Below are positions 11,360-22,734 of a DNA stretch of 64,000 bases, piece by piece; the stretch's first letter is position 1, and each line of letters opens with the position of its first letter. The DNA is from Siphonodentalium dalli (lineage: Eukaryota > Mollusca > Scaphopoda > Gadilida > Siphonodentaliidae), in assembly GCA_032622095.1 (NCBI GenBank), contig CP136068.1, forward strand, positions 130,953,989-131,017,988, written 5' to 3'. Position numbers and translations under genes: made by a program. The notes under the pieces were generated by a model. It was not told the origin of the DNA, searched no databases, and saw only the letters and a list, made by a program, of their open reading frames with translations.

Positions 11360-12070
11360 ATAGAACAAACCACTATTATGATGATCGTGTCGTTATGTGT
11401 TTAAAATGCGTATCAATTGACATTTACGCACCCGTTTCCTCATTACAATCAACATATTTCGACCATTTTAGGGGACCTCCGCGAATTCGGAGACTTCCGC
11501 AAATAGACTTCCGCAAATAGGGAACTACTGCGAATTGTCACAACCGGAAAAACCCATTATCTATAAATAAAACGACCAGCGAACCACAGCTCACTAGAAT
11601 CTCTAAGACAGTATTCACCCGAGGGCATTAATGAGCCAAAAACCCCTGTCCGGAACGCTTCTATTAATTAATAATGACTCTATGTATAACTACATTTTCT
11701 TATATAATGCGATAAATCAAGTGGGACATGTCGTCGTTAATATTTTTAGAATTTTATATAGAGTTATACCACATGGTACACTCGGAACGAATGCGAGCTG
11801 TAAAATGTCCCAAATTGATTGTATCTATATTATACCAGAACATTCGAAATAAAATAAATAGTAATTGATAGATGCATTTTCAGACAGGGGTCTTCGTTCA
11901 TATTTATTATTTTGCGGGAAACTATGCACATGTAAAATTTGTTATAGGAAGGGACAGGCATTAGAAATCCGCTATGTCTGACTGACTTGCAATGTCGCTG
12001 AAAATATTATTTCCACGTCCCTATATTACATTAATCAGCGGAAAATCACTGTGCTGATAAGATTAACGTC
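11360..12070. other. Intergenic or intronic, nothing identified
   Basis: A short local duplication (acttccgcaaatag twice near 11490-11520) is the only structure seen. If the exon at 12214-12560 is real, this lies in its downstream intron. Confidence 0.4.
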
Positions 12071-12074
12071 TGCT

Positions 12075-12227
12075 TTTTTAAAACGATTGCATGTGAATTT
12101 ACCTCTCTTACCTGAGGTAGACATCTTTATAAAACGATTGCATGGAAATTTACCACTCTTACCTGAGGTAGACATCTTTATAAAACGATTGCATGGAAAT
12201 TTACCACTCTTACCTGAGGTAGACATC
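12075..12227. repeat. 51 bp minisatellite, three copies
   Basis: Three head-to-tail 51 bp units contain aaaacgattgcatggaaat and ttacctgaggtagacatc. The unit length is 17 codons, so both strands stay open. On the minus strand each unit carries CTCAG|GTAAGAG, a strong splice-donor match, so the candidate donor of the neighbouring exon has been copied three times (exon ends at 12214, 12163 and 12112). Confidence 0.85.
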
Positions 12228-12560
12228 TTTAATCTTCATTTCGGGAATCATGGAAACGTCCATCTGCCCATTTCGAAGATATCTTTTGAATGGGAAATCG
12301 GTGAGATCCACAGGGGGGTGTCTGTTTGACGTTTCTACATTGTCTTTTTGCGATCTGATCACAGGCTTTACATTGTCTCGGTGCGATCTGATAGCAGGCT
12401 CTACATTGTCTCTGTGCGATCTGATAACAGGCTCTATATTGTCTCTGTGCGATCTGTTAACAGGCTCTACATTGTCTCTGTGCGATCTGATAACAGGCTC
12501 TACATTGTCTCTGGGCGATCTGACAACAGGCCTAGGGGTACGGTCAATGAGATCGACAGG
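12214..12560 (-). CDS. Candidate internal exon, 11-residue repeat protein
   Basis: On the minus strand a pyrimidine-rich tract ending ttcttacattacag abuts the exon at 12560, and CTCAG|GTAAGAGTGG marks the donor at 12214. The 347 bp exon (phase 0 in, two extra bases out) encodes PVDLIDRTPRPVVRSPRDN, about six copies of an 11-residue repeat of type RSHRDNVEPVI, then PPVDLTDFPFKRYLRNGQ and DVSMIPEMKIKDVYL. The repeat is charged and low-complexity, as in stem or linker regions. No family is recognised. Its phase fits the signal-anchor exon at 23708-23838, so both may be one gene. Caution: a 33 bp tandem repeat keeps any frame open, so only the splice signals support coding. Confidence 0.45.
12333..12530. 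repeat. 33 bp minisatellite, six copies
   Basis: Six 33 bp units with core cattgtctctgtgcgatctg. The copies differ at few positions (cacagg, agcagg, taacagg, caacagg). The unit is 11 codons long and lies wholly inside the candidate minus-strand exon 12214-12560. Confidence 0.9.
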
Positions 12561-12623
12561 CTGTAATGTAAGAAATACAAACATGTCAACCAATTGCTTA
12601 TTTGGCGATATAATGCGATAGTA

Positions 12624-12933
12624 ATTGATTGATTGATTGGGGTTTTATGTCGCTTTAGCCACTAAGGCCATATCACGACATTGCCAGTTTTAATGGTGGA
12701 GGAAATCCGCACACTTACGGCTAATCTAACAGTGATTTCAATGGCTGATAAACTCGTCGACCATGTGCGGCAAACCACCGGCTATCGGCAAGTAACTGAC
12801 AACTTTCCCAGATAATGATTTCGAGTTACAAAGTCCACGATGGAAACATGTGGATTTGAACCCTTATCGCCAGCGCTGGAAGGCGAAACGGCTTGGAGTT
12901 GTACCCCTAACCGATTGAGCCACCGTGGCCCCT
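12624..12933 (-). mobile_element. tRNA-derived SINE with perfect 13 bp target duplication
   Basis: On the minus strand the head reads ggccacggtggctcaatcgg and later ggttcaaatcc. These are good matches to the RNA polymerase III A box (TGGCTCAATCGG) and B box (GGTTCAAATCC against GGTTCGANTCC). The 3' body has gtggctaaagcgacataaaa and a (TCAA)n tail. The 310 bp element is flanked by taatgcgatagta at 12611-12623 and again at 12934-12946. The perfect duplication shows a recent LINE-mobilised insertion. It lies in the presumed intron just upstream of the exon at 12560. Confidence 0.9.
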
Positions 12934-13084
12934 TAATGCGATAGTATAATTATGTTTAGAAACAACTATACAATAGAAAGAGAGAAGTGCATTATATCAC
13001 CAGTGGTTGTCACAATCTTCAGGACTGTTTTCCTGATAACCTCTGGCGCAGATGTGGTGATCAAGGCCTGGTTTTATATATGAA

Positions 13085-13960
13085 TATCGTTTTTAAATTT
13101 ATGTATATCGTTTGCTAATATGTGTATATCGTTTGTCAGTATATCGTATATCGTTTGTCAATATATGTGTATCGTTTGCCAATGTATATCGTTTGTCAAT
13201 ATGTGTATATCCTTTGTCAATACATGTATATCGTTTGCCAGTATATGTGCATTGCTTGCCAATATTTGAATATCGTTGCCTATATGTGTATATCGTTTGT
13301 CAATATACGTATATCGTTTGTCAATATACGTATATCGTTTGGCAATATGTATATATCGTTTGTCAATATGTGTATGTAATTTGTCAATATGTATATATAG
13401 TTTGTCAATGTATGTATATCGTTAGTCAATATACATATATGAATATCGATGGCCAACATATTTATATCGTTTGTCAATATTTTCTATACCGTTTGTCAAT
13501 ATATATATATTGTTTGTCGATATAATTGATATGTATATCATTTGTCAATATATGTATATAGCTTGTCAATATATGTATATCGTTTGTCAATATAATTGAT
13601 ATGTATATCATTTGTCAATATATGTATATTGTTTGTCAATATAAAAAAATTGATATGTATATCGTTTGTCAATATATGTATATTGTTTGTCAATATAATT
13701 GATATGTATATCATTTGTCAATATATTTATATAGCTTGTCAATATCTGTATATTGTTTGTCAATATATGTATATTGTTTGCCAATATATGTATATGGTTT
13801 GTCAATATATGTATATCGTTTGTCAATATATGTATATCGTTTGTCATTATATTGTATATCGTTTGTCCACATGTGTATATAGTTTGTCAATATATGTATA
13901 TCGTTTGTCAATATAATAGATATGTATATAATTTGTCAATATATATCATTTGTCAATTGT
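13085..13960 (+). repeat. 21 bp minisatellite (gtatatcgtttgtcaatatat)
   Basis: About forty degenerate copies of a ~21 bp unit, core tatatcgtttgtcaatat, with occasional insertions (ataattgat, ataaaaaaatt). The many overlapping frames on both strands are by-products of the repeat. Confidence 0.9.
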
Positions 13961-14430
13961 TCGCTTATCTTGCAGAAGAAAATGAAACAAGTTTCGCGAC
14001 AATGGACAATATCATACGTGGATGATATATATAAAAAAAATCGATCTCAAAATGTCATAATAGGGAACACTCTTTATTGTCTGCCTCTTTTGAACGACGG
14101 CAACACGGACGTTCTTTATAACAGACGATCATAGCTCGTTATAATAGTAAATATGCCTTCACTCGTGTCGGTTGTCACTCATAATGTTAATCGAATCAAG
14201 GGTTATTTTTTACAATTTAATTCACCAGTCACAGGGGAACCCCACATACTGTAAGTAGGTAGTAGAAATAAAAGTTAAAACGAGCGAGAAAAAACTCCCA
14301 GACTATTTCTGAACAAAACGACGCATGTTGAAAGCCGTCATGCTGTCAACCTCTCATTATTACCACTTTTTAGGGCGTTCTCTAGGCCATTGATACTGTT
14401 TTTCGGGGCGTTCCAAATAGCGTATTGTTA
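13961..14430. other. No gene identified
   Basis: Mixed-composition sequence after the minisatellite. A weak splice-acceptor-like tract (cgcttatcttgcag) near 13974 is followed by a short frame, but nothing recognisable is encoded. Confidence 0.35.
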
Positions 14431-14438
14431 CCAAAATA

Positions 14439-14494
14439 CGCGGGCCGCGGGCTGATAATGAAAAGCTCTGTTCATTACTGGCCCGCGGCCCGGC
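14439..14494. repeat. GC-rich hairpin
   Basis: Left arm gggccgcgggctgataatga pairs with right arm tcattactggcccgcggccc around a short loop. It is strikingly GC-rich in an AT-rich context. It may be a palindromic MITE remnant related in style to 14989-15162. Confidence 0.7.
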
Positions 14495-14985
14495 AAGTGA
14501 CCGGAAGTTTGATCTCGTTTATTACCACGCGAGTTACGTCCCTTTGACATACGTGTTTATTTCAAGAAAATAATCGAAAGATGTATCATATTTTCCCGAC
14601 AGTGTAGTGGTTTTATGATTGGAAATCACGCTATATGGTTGAATCATTGTCTCAAACGTAAAATAATAACTTTCGCTGTCAAACTCTCATCGTTTGTGAC
14701 TCGTCTTCAATGCTGGTTTTTCTCTCTCCTATTTTCGAGACTCCTTGTCACCTGACAAGTCTGAATGAACATCCACTTGCACCAAGTGTAATGGCTGGGG
14801 CCACATTTCATCATAGCACAATTCACATGCGCTACACATGATTGTTAACTTACGTGTACTCTTAAAGTTTAATTGAGTTAGTGTTCATATTATATTAAAT
14901 TAAAATGTTCTTGGAAATATATCTCTCTCTTAATCTACCTCATTATTCCACTGGCATGGGGCCAATTGTCCACATCTGCGGTAAT
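14495..14985. other. No gene identified
   Basis: AT-rich sequence between two palindromes. No frame, RNA gene or repeat terminus could be supported. Confidence 0.35.
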
Positions 14986-14988
14986 AAT

Positions 14989-15162
14989 AGTAATAACATG
15001 ATTTTTAAGGGCATTATGGGCCCTCTGGAATGATTAACAGCCCTCGGGCCCATTAGCGGCCCTCGACTTCGTCTCGGGCCGCTAATAGGCACTTGGGCTG
15101 TTAATAATTCCAGCCGGACCGTTAATAAACCATAAAGCCCTCAAAAATCATGTTATTGTTAT
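14989..15162. mobile_element. ~174 bp palindromic element
   Basis: The left arm starts aataacatgatttttaaggg and the right arm ends ccctcaaaaatcatgttatt. Inner parts also pair (ggaatgattaacagcc with ggctgttaataattcc, gcggccctcga with tcgggccgc), so the whole segment can form one long hairpin. Flanking ggggcca (14958) and tggcccc (15187) extend the symmetry. It is a foldback or MITE without coding capacity. Confidence 0.8.
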
Positions 15163-15364
15163 AGAATCGGTTGATCAGGTGGCCCCATCAATCCATCGTA
15201 TTGCTTGGATAGTGGCAAGTAATCACGCAATTGCGTTGCACGTGTTATGATAGTTGTTAGCATGTTGTTAGTTTCGTTTCTTTGAAAATGATACCACGAG
15301 TCTTGTTTATTTATATTTGTACTTGTGCATCAGGTTCTAACAGTGCAGTTATATATTGGCAGGT

Positions 15365-15541
15365 ACAGTACCAATCAGAAGAAGTGGTATATTGAGGCGC
15401 GCCATTATTGCGATATTGAGCGTGCTATAATTTCAAAAAAGACGCGATTATAGCTCAATACCAAAAATCTGACACGCTTCTTATTGTGATATTGCGCGAA
15501 AATAGCGCGCTTAATATACCACTTCTATTGGCTGCTACTGT
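15365..15541. mobile_element. Palindromic MITE with ccaatcagaagaagtggtat ends
   Basis: Left acagtaccaatcagaag and gtggtatattgaggcgcgc are the inverse of right gcgcgcttaatataccac and cttctattgg...tactgt. Inner sequences (attattgcgatattgag, ctcaatacc, attgcgcgaaaatag) continue the symmetry with mismatches. The 170-180 bp size and lack of coding sequence fit a MITE. Confidence 0.75.
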
Positions 15542-15960
15542 AGTCCTACACGCAGAGAAAATTTAGTTACCTGTGATACTAAAACGTATATGTTACCAAA
15601 ACAAAGAACCAAAAATGAAGACCCACAGGGATTATGTTGTTGAATGTACCGAATAGTTGTCGTGTAGATATAGAGGCACCTATAGGCGTGTTAAAAATCA
15701 ATAGGGGCTGCATGAAGTCGACTTATGGGTGAATTGGGTGAAATGTTGCGGCGGAGAGTAATCAAGAAATTCTGGTAATCGATAAATAACCTTGAAGACT
15801 AGTTATGTGTCAATTAATTTTTAATTTCAGTCGAGTCGCGGAGAAGGAATATAGTGTTAATATTTTATTCTGCATATATGAAAGCTTACTCTCCCAAATT
15901 GAATTCATGATGGTCCATTGTAGTATATATATACATTGTCGAAAAGCGACGGTGTGTTGC
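15542..15960. other. No gene identified
   Basis: A single-copy-looking interval between two MITEs. No coding or RNA feature is supported. Confidence 0.35.
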
Positions 15961-15964
15961 TTAA

Positions 15965-16309
15965 AGGGGTACTGAGCACTAGATCCGCCCATTTACATGT
16001 ATGGCACCGTCTCCTTTTATACTAAACAGAAAATATGGAACTAAAGAATATATTTAAGCCATGGATTAGTGCAAATTACACTCATGTTCTCTATGAACGA
16101 TGCAAAAACATGGTAACTGTAATGAGTTTATGATTCGAGTCATAAATTCATTTTAATTATAATTACCATGTTGTTTGCATCGTTCATAGAGCACACATGT
16201 GTCTTTTGCACTAATCCGTGGCTCAAATTAATTCATTTGTTGCATATGTTATGTTGAGTATAAAATGTGATGGTCCCATAAATAGCCGGATTTAGTGTAT
16301 AGTTCCCCT
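15965..16309. mobile_element. MITE-B, complete foldback with TTAA flanks
   Basis: TTAA at 15961-15964 and 16310-16313 flank a 345 bp near-palindrome. Its ends are aggggtactgagcactagat and, inverted, aggggaactatacactaaat. The symmetry continues inward through ccatggattagtgcaaa / tttgcactaatccgtgg, gaacgatgcaaaaacatggt / accatgttgtttgcatcgttc and a centre near gattcgagtcat. The TTAA duplication suggests piggyBac-type mobilisation. A partial copy lies at 1010-1222. Confidence 0.85.
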
Positions 16310-16319
16310 TTAAACGAGT

Positions 16320-17190
16320 CATAAACTGTATTTAATATAATTTCCATGTTGATACCTTCGGCTCTTTAATTTGAGTATCCGTTATATCTACTATTAATCC
16401 ATCTCAGAAAATAAATTGCCACAAAAGAATTCTTTCCGTTGGACGACCTCCGAATTTGGTTGATAGGCCGGATATAAATTGACAGAAATTGCCAACGGCC
16501 AAGCAAACTTTCAGAAAATAAATAAATCTCAACTTCAATTTTCAGCAGTAAACTATCCATTATAATTTTTTTTTACTTGTTTGCCTACGATTTACATTTA
16601 AAATGACTCAATAACATCTCAATAATTATCAACACGCTCCAATCCGAAGCGCTGGGTTAGCAATCGCCGCCACGAGTAATATGTTTAATTGCCACTCCGA
16701 TGCCCTTGTCACATCTGCAGTGGATCAACGGACACAAACGAAAACCGGGAGTCGCCGAGTTCGAGGCGAGGAATTTGTGTTGTCAAAGTTTTCAGACACT
16801 TTCTGACACCGTGTTTTTCCTTCTAATAAACACATTTAGACACCGGTAAGTGAATATCTCGTCACTAATATTCGACCCGCGGCGATAAGTTAGAATCAGT
16901 TGTCAGTGCTTTATCGCGGAAAAAATGCAATTTAATCATCGCCGCGAGACGGAGTTGTTTGGTCGATTTCTTTGAGATTTTGGTCGATGTTAGTAGAATG
17001 CTACATTCCCCCAGTTGGCATGGCGCACCGAACAAGTCCATAATATGTCTTTAATAACCATGAACCACCACATACTTATGATGTCACCAGGTATACTGAA
17101 TAATTATAACTTGAGACGAGAACTATATAATATAGTCCATGAGCCAGGCTCCCCAAAAATGGAAAGTGGTACCAATTTGGTGGGCAAATT
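16320..17190. other. No gene identified
   Basis: Slightly higher GC around 16640-16960 with scattered CpG (gtcgccgagttcgaggcg), but no frame with splice sites or family resemblance. Confidence 0.35.
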
Positions 17191-17465
17191 CTACCAAAAG
17201 TTTTCTGAAATCTCAGTCTGAAGTTTATGTCAGTGCTGGTGCACACTGGGGCAGTGTAGCTTAGTGTGGAAAATGTTTGTTTCCATGGCAACGGAGTGTT
17301 TTGGCCTGTATAAAACATGCCTTTAATGGTCTATACCAAGAAAGTAACTCTATCTTGCATGGCATTGACATGGGGTGCTATCCTTGATGGTCTTTAATTT
17401 GACACTGAAGATTTCACCAATATATGTCAAGGTCAAATACAAAGGTCAAGGTCATTGACCAAAAT
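17190..17465 (+). repeat. Dispersed repeat R-GGTCA, copy 1
   Basis: The segment is repeated inverted at 23385-23660. Shared landmarks are gtttccatggcaacg, cctttaatggtctataccaa / taatggtctactacaat, agtaactctat, ttgacac and tcaaggtca. TCAAGGTCA is the extended half-site bound by ERR and NR5A nuclear receptors, but nothing here shows it is used. Confidence 0.75.
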
Positions 17466-18600
17466 ATTAGCTTTCGTCATATCGGGTCATACATTTGCTA
17501 CCCAATGAGTTTATATATCAGTTTTGAATACGTTATCTTTACTCGGAAATAATCTAGTATATAGGGTACACGGAGAACTGTGTTATGGTTGCAACTGACA
17601 AGCCAGTCATGAAATAATGACCTCTAAACTTTGTGGCCATTTTCCAAAATAGGTCGAAATCAGTTATATCCCAATATATCGTGCTTTTGTGTAAAAATAA
17701 ATATAGTTATTTACTTACCTGGGGTCCGTTAGAGGTTGAATTGTGAATTTATTGACTAAGCCCGAAACTTATACAAATATATACTTAGTAATAGGGAAAA
17801 CTTTGTGGAGGTCGTGCCCAGGTGGGGTGGTGTCAAATGTCATTATAAACCCAGGTTTCTGTGACAACGACACCATGTATTTGAAGAAAAATAAAAAATA
17901 TGCCGCTTTTGAGAATCAACGAACCTTGTTTTTTTGTATAGCACATTCTAGTCACATTTTGATCGGCATTTTAAGTACTGTATACCTTGATGTGGTAATT
18001 GTGACAGTACATAAGCGACGATGCATTACCATGAAGACCAAAATAGCTGCAATTTTGTAACTTTAGTAACTAAATCAGGAAACTTCACATATGTGTTCCG
18101 CAGTTATAATGGACACCTTTTGGGGGATGCCGAGTGAGAGGTCTGACAAACTGTCGAGATAAAATCGGGTTTCCATGGCAACGGCATCAAATATTATTAT
18201 TGAAAATCCAACTGCTGGAAACCTGAGCCTAATTTTGTTTGAAGAAATGATGTGAACTCATATTGCCATTAAGGATCCATCAATGGACTGGGCTATCTGC
18301 CCTATAGGGTCAAGGTCAATTGCTACAGTCAATGTCGACATTGGAAAATGGTAATATTTGGTCTAGTTTTAATAATTTGGCTCATATTCCACTACCTCTA
18401 GTAGGTCAGTCATAAAAGCAATCCCCATCATCATGCATAACTTTGTGGTAATACATGACTCATGATACATTACCCTTGAGATACAATCAGAACAAAATAA
18501 ACACGATTTGTGACATTAACTAAAGCACGATACTGCACTCATCTGTTTCTTGGTTATAGTGGAAACTTTTTTGAGGGGGCCGTGTCTAGCATATATCCAG
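17466..18600. other. No gene identified; scattered repeat-like text
   Basis: Contains ggtttccatggcaacggca (18168) and gggtcaaggtcaattg (18308), echoes of the R-GGTCA family, which suggests old diverged copies. No exon is supported. Confidence 0.4.
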
Positions 18601-18999
18601 ATAAAATATAGTTCCCATGTCAATGACACTAGCGAGTTTACGATATCCGTCCGTGGGTACGGGTACCGGTGAATCGGTGAAATTCGTCACGCTCACTTGC
18701 GTACTTCCAATGCAGCGCATACAGCAGTATGGGTTTGGAAGGGGTAGATGTATCCCATTGACCGGTATTCTTTCACTAAAGTTTTTTCACTCAAAAGTAC
18801 ATTAATTCTATGAAATAGAAGTCAGCTATGCATTAATATATTCATTGCAAGATTTCATGGGCAAATCTCATTGTTAACTCTGTCATTTAAGCCATGATTT
18901 ATGTTCAAAGTATCGAGGCGGCTTCTTGCACTTAGATAACTACGGGACGCCAATTTGTTCACTAACAACTATCTTCACTCCAGTAAAGACATGTCATGA

Positions 19000-19375
19000 T
19001 TAAAGGTACTCAAACCTTTAATTCAATGGTCCCCATATCATCATATTCCAACACAAATAATGCTAACCACAGTCAGCTATAGTATACATTTGCCCAAAAC
19101 CTGTTATTTATCAACATTTTGTTAAATGAAAAAAAACCACTTGATTTTAGAGTTATACATCTTCATCCGCAATTTGGTCGTAGACCGTCTTCTCGTCGAC
19201 TGTTTACTGGGCCTCCAGAAATTATCGGTGGTGAAAAATAATAGATTTCAAAAATCGATATCTGATCACTCTTCTCTTTGATGTGTGGGTTCCTGTATTC
19301 GAATCAAATATTTGTTACGCCCCAAAGCCGAGGAAATATTAATTTGCGAGCGTTTATTCGGATTATGCATGCACG
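19000..19375 (+). mobile_element. MITE-A, right end truncated
   Basis: Starts at TTAA (19000-19003) with aggtactcaaacc and runs through the family interior to gcgagcgtttattcgg, then breaks off at attatgcatg. It is absent from the matching point of duplication unit 2, so it inserted after the duplication. Confidence 0.75.
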
Positions 19376-19664
19376 AGAGTGAGTTGTTGGTGCTATACGC
19401 AGTCTCGGCCCATGGACGTGATTATAGAGGGTCTCCGCGTTGAGAGCGGGTGTCCAGCTTCAAATTCCCAACTATACACCCCATTGAGCCTTGCGTAATT
19501 CCAATTGTGCACCCCCGTTGGGCTTTGATTTTTTCCAACTGTTCCTACACGTGCCTGAACTGTAGTCCTAAATGTTCTAAATGGATCAGTAGTCATGTTA
19601 CCAGAAGTCCTGTTGTGGGAGGGGTCCACTGTGCCGACTAATATAAGAGCATTTGTAGATCTGC

Positions 19665-20103
19665 AGATTTACTTTGTGGATCACCATTGATTTCCTATAA
19701 AGAAAACTGCATTCTCTTCACAGCTGTACAAAAATACATCATATCGTCACACCGTTTTTGTAATGAGAATATCGATTGGAATAGTAGACCACCAAATGAT
19801 TCTATATAACCAAATTTATTACCTGCATACTCTGTACGATGATTCAATTTACCCTACCCTATTTCCTGAACCAGCCTGATGTGTATATAAACAAAGATTT
19901 ACTTTTGTAGGAAAATGCAACAATCCGCATTAAATTTATGTTCGTGTCTTTATATTAGGGGAGAGGAGCGTTTTCTAAGTTGAAATAACTTGTGCTCTGA
20001 TCCCCATTGTACTCCCATCATATGTTTATGTTATTACAGCTTGTGTATTATTACTTATATTATGTTAATGTATGGGATGTTCAATAAAATATGGAATGGA
20101 ATC
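19665..20103 (+). mobile_element. Probable LINE 3'-end insertion in duplication unit 1
   Basis: Unit 2 has no counterpart for this interval. Its right end, ttcaataaaatatggaatgg, has an AATAAA signal followed by a short ATGGA-type tail, as at the 3' end of CR1-like LINEs. No reverse-transcriptase motif is readable, so it is probably heavily 5'-truncated. Confidence 0.45.
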
Positions 20104-21059
20104 TGAACATGGAAATTACACAATATAGTGGTCTAATGCCATGCAAATCACACCTGATTTGTTTTTCTTAAATTAATTATCAGTTTTGACGGGCCACTGC
20201 ACGCGGAGAGACCGGGATACACCGGGTTGACCATGGTTCGGTCCGGTGTGAGAACGTTTTGAAATCTGATTATGAAATTGATAATCCTAGCATCTACATG
20301 TATAGACTGTCCCCAAGCTTTTCATTTGTTGGATATTTCAAACCTTGGCAAACTTCCAACTGTTGGCCATTACAGTCCGAAGTTGTTTACCAAAAGTAGG
20401 AAAATATGCAAATGTTGGTCTGAAACAATAACAATTCCCAACTAATAAATTTTTGGGAAAATCAAACTGCCAGAATAATTTCAACCTTGTTTTGGTGTGA
20501 AATTTCCAACGGACGTGCTAGGTATGAATTTTCAAACTGTTGAACATTTTCACAGCAGTTGGAGTGAAACACCCCACCCCTCTCGTCACGTCTCTGTATA
20601 TGTACCAGTTGTGCATGAGCATAAACATATCGTGAATGCATAACACTTTTGAATACAACCGCTTAGTTATTGTATCGTATGTGGGTGGTAACTGATTTCT
20701 CATTTTAATATAGATTATATATTTACCATTTGAACGGACATGGTGCATTTGAACCTCAAGACTGTTCTATATTGTAGCATGTTGGAGATATATAGGTCGA
20801 CAATGACACGAAATACCGATATACATACATTATACTCTGCAAAATCTTACCCTCGTCGGAGCGAATTTCAGCTTTTTTGGTTTTTGTTTCGAATAGGAGT
20901 GAAGCAAACGCTCTTTATTTTTATTTTACTTTATTTAAATATATTAACATAACAGTTAGGCATGCGATTATAAGACATAATACGTTTTACATTTACACTA
21001 TATATGGATCGATATTTGGTCTCATTCATGGCCCACTTATCAATACCTGCTATTGACGT

Positions 21060-22560
21060 ACCAGAACACGTGCTGTGCCCTTGTAATTGCATTAAAGTTA
21101 ACAAAATACACGGGAGCGGTACGCGTAAATCGATGAATATCGTCATGGTTACTTGGGTACTTTCAATGCAGCTCATAAAGCAATCGCGATTTGAAACGGG
21201 TAGATAAGTCCCATTGACAGGTAACCTTTCACTACGATTTTCTCACTCAAAAGTTCATGAATTACATGAATTCCAGTCAGCTATGCGTTAACCTATTTAT
21301 TGCAATATTTCATGGGCGCACGTCATGCATTGATAAAGTTGTCATTTTAAACCAGGTTCTATATATGTTCAAATTCTCGAGGCGGCTTCTAGCACTTTTT
21401 TCACTAACAACGTTGTTCACTACATTAATGAGGGGTTGTGTTTGATAGAGTGAGTAGGTGGTGGTATAGACGCAGTCTCGATCCATTGCAGGGACGTGTC
21501 TATAGTTGTATCCGCGTTACGAGGGGCGTCCACCTTCTAGCTACACCCCATTTTCACCCCATCCCGTTGGGTTTTGATTTTCCCAACTGGTCCCTAACAT
21601 CCGCCTGGATGGTAGCATATTCTAAATGAATCAGTAGTCTTTTTGTCACTAGCCTGTGTGGGTATAATCCATTAGGCCGACCAGTACAAGAAAATGTGTA
21701 GATCTGAGCTTGAACAATCCTAATATGCTAATATCTATAGTGGTCTAACGCCATGCAAATTCACCCCGATTTTTTTTTCTTAAATTAATTATCGGTATCT
21801 GACTGGCCAATGGGGAGGGACCAGGAAACACCGGATCGAACATGGTTCGTCCCGGTGTGAGAAATGTTTGAAATCTGAACATGAAATTTTCTAAATCCTA
21901 GCATCCAGACTGGCATCAAACTTTCCATTTGTTGGACATTTTGAGATCTGACACCCCCCACCCCCAAAAGTTAGAAATGTTCAACATTTTCTGATAGCCA
22001 TTTCAGTCCAAATGTTTTACCAAAAAATAGGAAAATATGCAAGTGTTGGTCTAAAAACTACAAATTCTCCACTAATAAATTGATGGAATATTAAACTACG
22101 AGAACAATTTCAACCTATTGTTGGTGTGAAATTTCCAACAAATGTCAGGTATATAAAATTTCCAACTATTGAACGTTTGACCAAAGCTGGGGGCTGATAA
22201 CACCTGTTGTCACGTCCCTGTCTCAACCCTTTGTACAAGTGCATCAATATATGGTGGATTTATCGATTATTGCACATTTTAATACGACCGTTTAGTTATA
22301 TTATCGTATGTAGGTGGGGACTGATTTCTCATTTTAATATATATTTACCATCTGAACGGACATGGCACATTTGAACCTCAATACTTGCGTATATTGTAGT
22401 GGGGATAATATAGATCACTGAAGTCACGAAATACCTATACATACTCAACAAAATCTAAGCATAATCAGAACGAGTTTCAGCTGTTTTCTGTGTTTCTCAC
22501 AGATGTGAAGTAAACGCTCTTTATTAAATCCGTATAATAAACAGACTACATTTTAACACA
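21060..22560 (+). repeat. Segmental tandem duplication, unit 2
   Basis: This is the partner of 18600-20960, diverged by many substitutions and small indels, so the duplication is old. A third, shorter relative lies at 30930-31140 and a fragment at 38865-38940. These suggest that the unit derives from a dispersed repeat rather than a unique segment. Confidence 0.75.
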
Positions 22561-22734
22561 TTTTATCGTTACCAAGTTTAACTTTTCAACCTACCTCCGT
22601 GTCTAGATCCAGCGAAATCCCTATTCTTGGGATAAATAATTCCATTGCCCCGACCCTTCGATCTGTTATAAAATTTTAAACCATTGTTAACTTAATATGA
22701 CTAAATATTCCCCAACTAAAATAGGGGATAAATT

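Larger units (their letters stand above)
18600..20960 (+). repeat. Segmental tandem duplication, unit 1
   Basis: This unit is collinear with 21060-22560. Paired landmarks: gtacttccaatgcagc / gtactttcaatgcagc, tcactcaaaagtacat / tcactcaaaagttcat, tcgaggcggcttct in both, acgcagtctcg in both, gtggtctaa-gccatgcaaat, ccggtgtgagaa, and gaacggacatgg-gcatttgaacctca. It is longer than unit 2 because it carries a MITE-A (19000-19375) and a ~440 bp insertion (~19665-20103). No coding sequence is recognised. Confidence 0.75.

Noticed and set aside
11023-11520. Poly-Asp and poly-Ile proteins
   Set aside because: Translations of a (GAT)n microsatellite.
12250-12621. Plus-strand frame over the 33 bp minisatellite (123 codons)
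   Set aside because: The unit is a multiple of three, so every frame tends to stay open. Only the minus strand has flanking splice signals.
13112-14134. Tyr/Ile/Val/Cys-rich frames over the 21 bp minisatellite
   Set aside because: Generated by the repeat in all six frames; no start context or domain.
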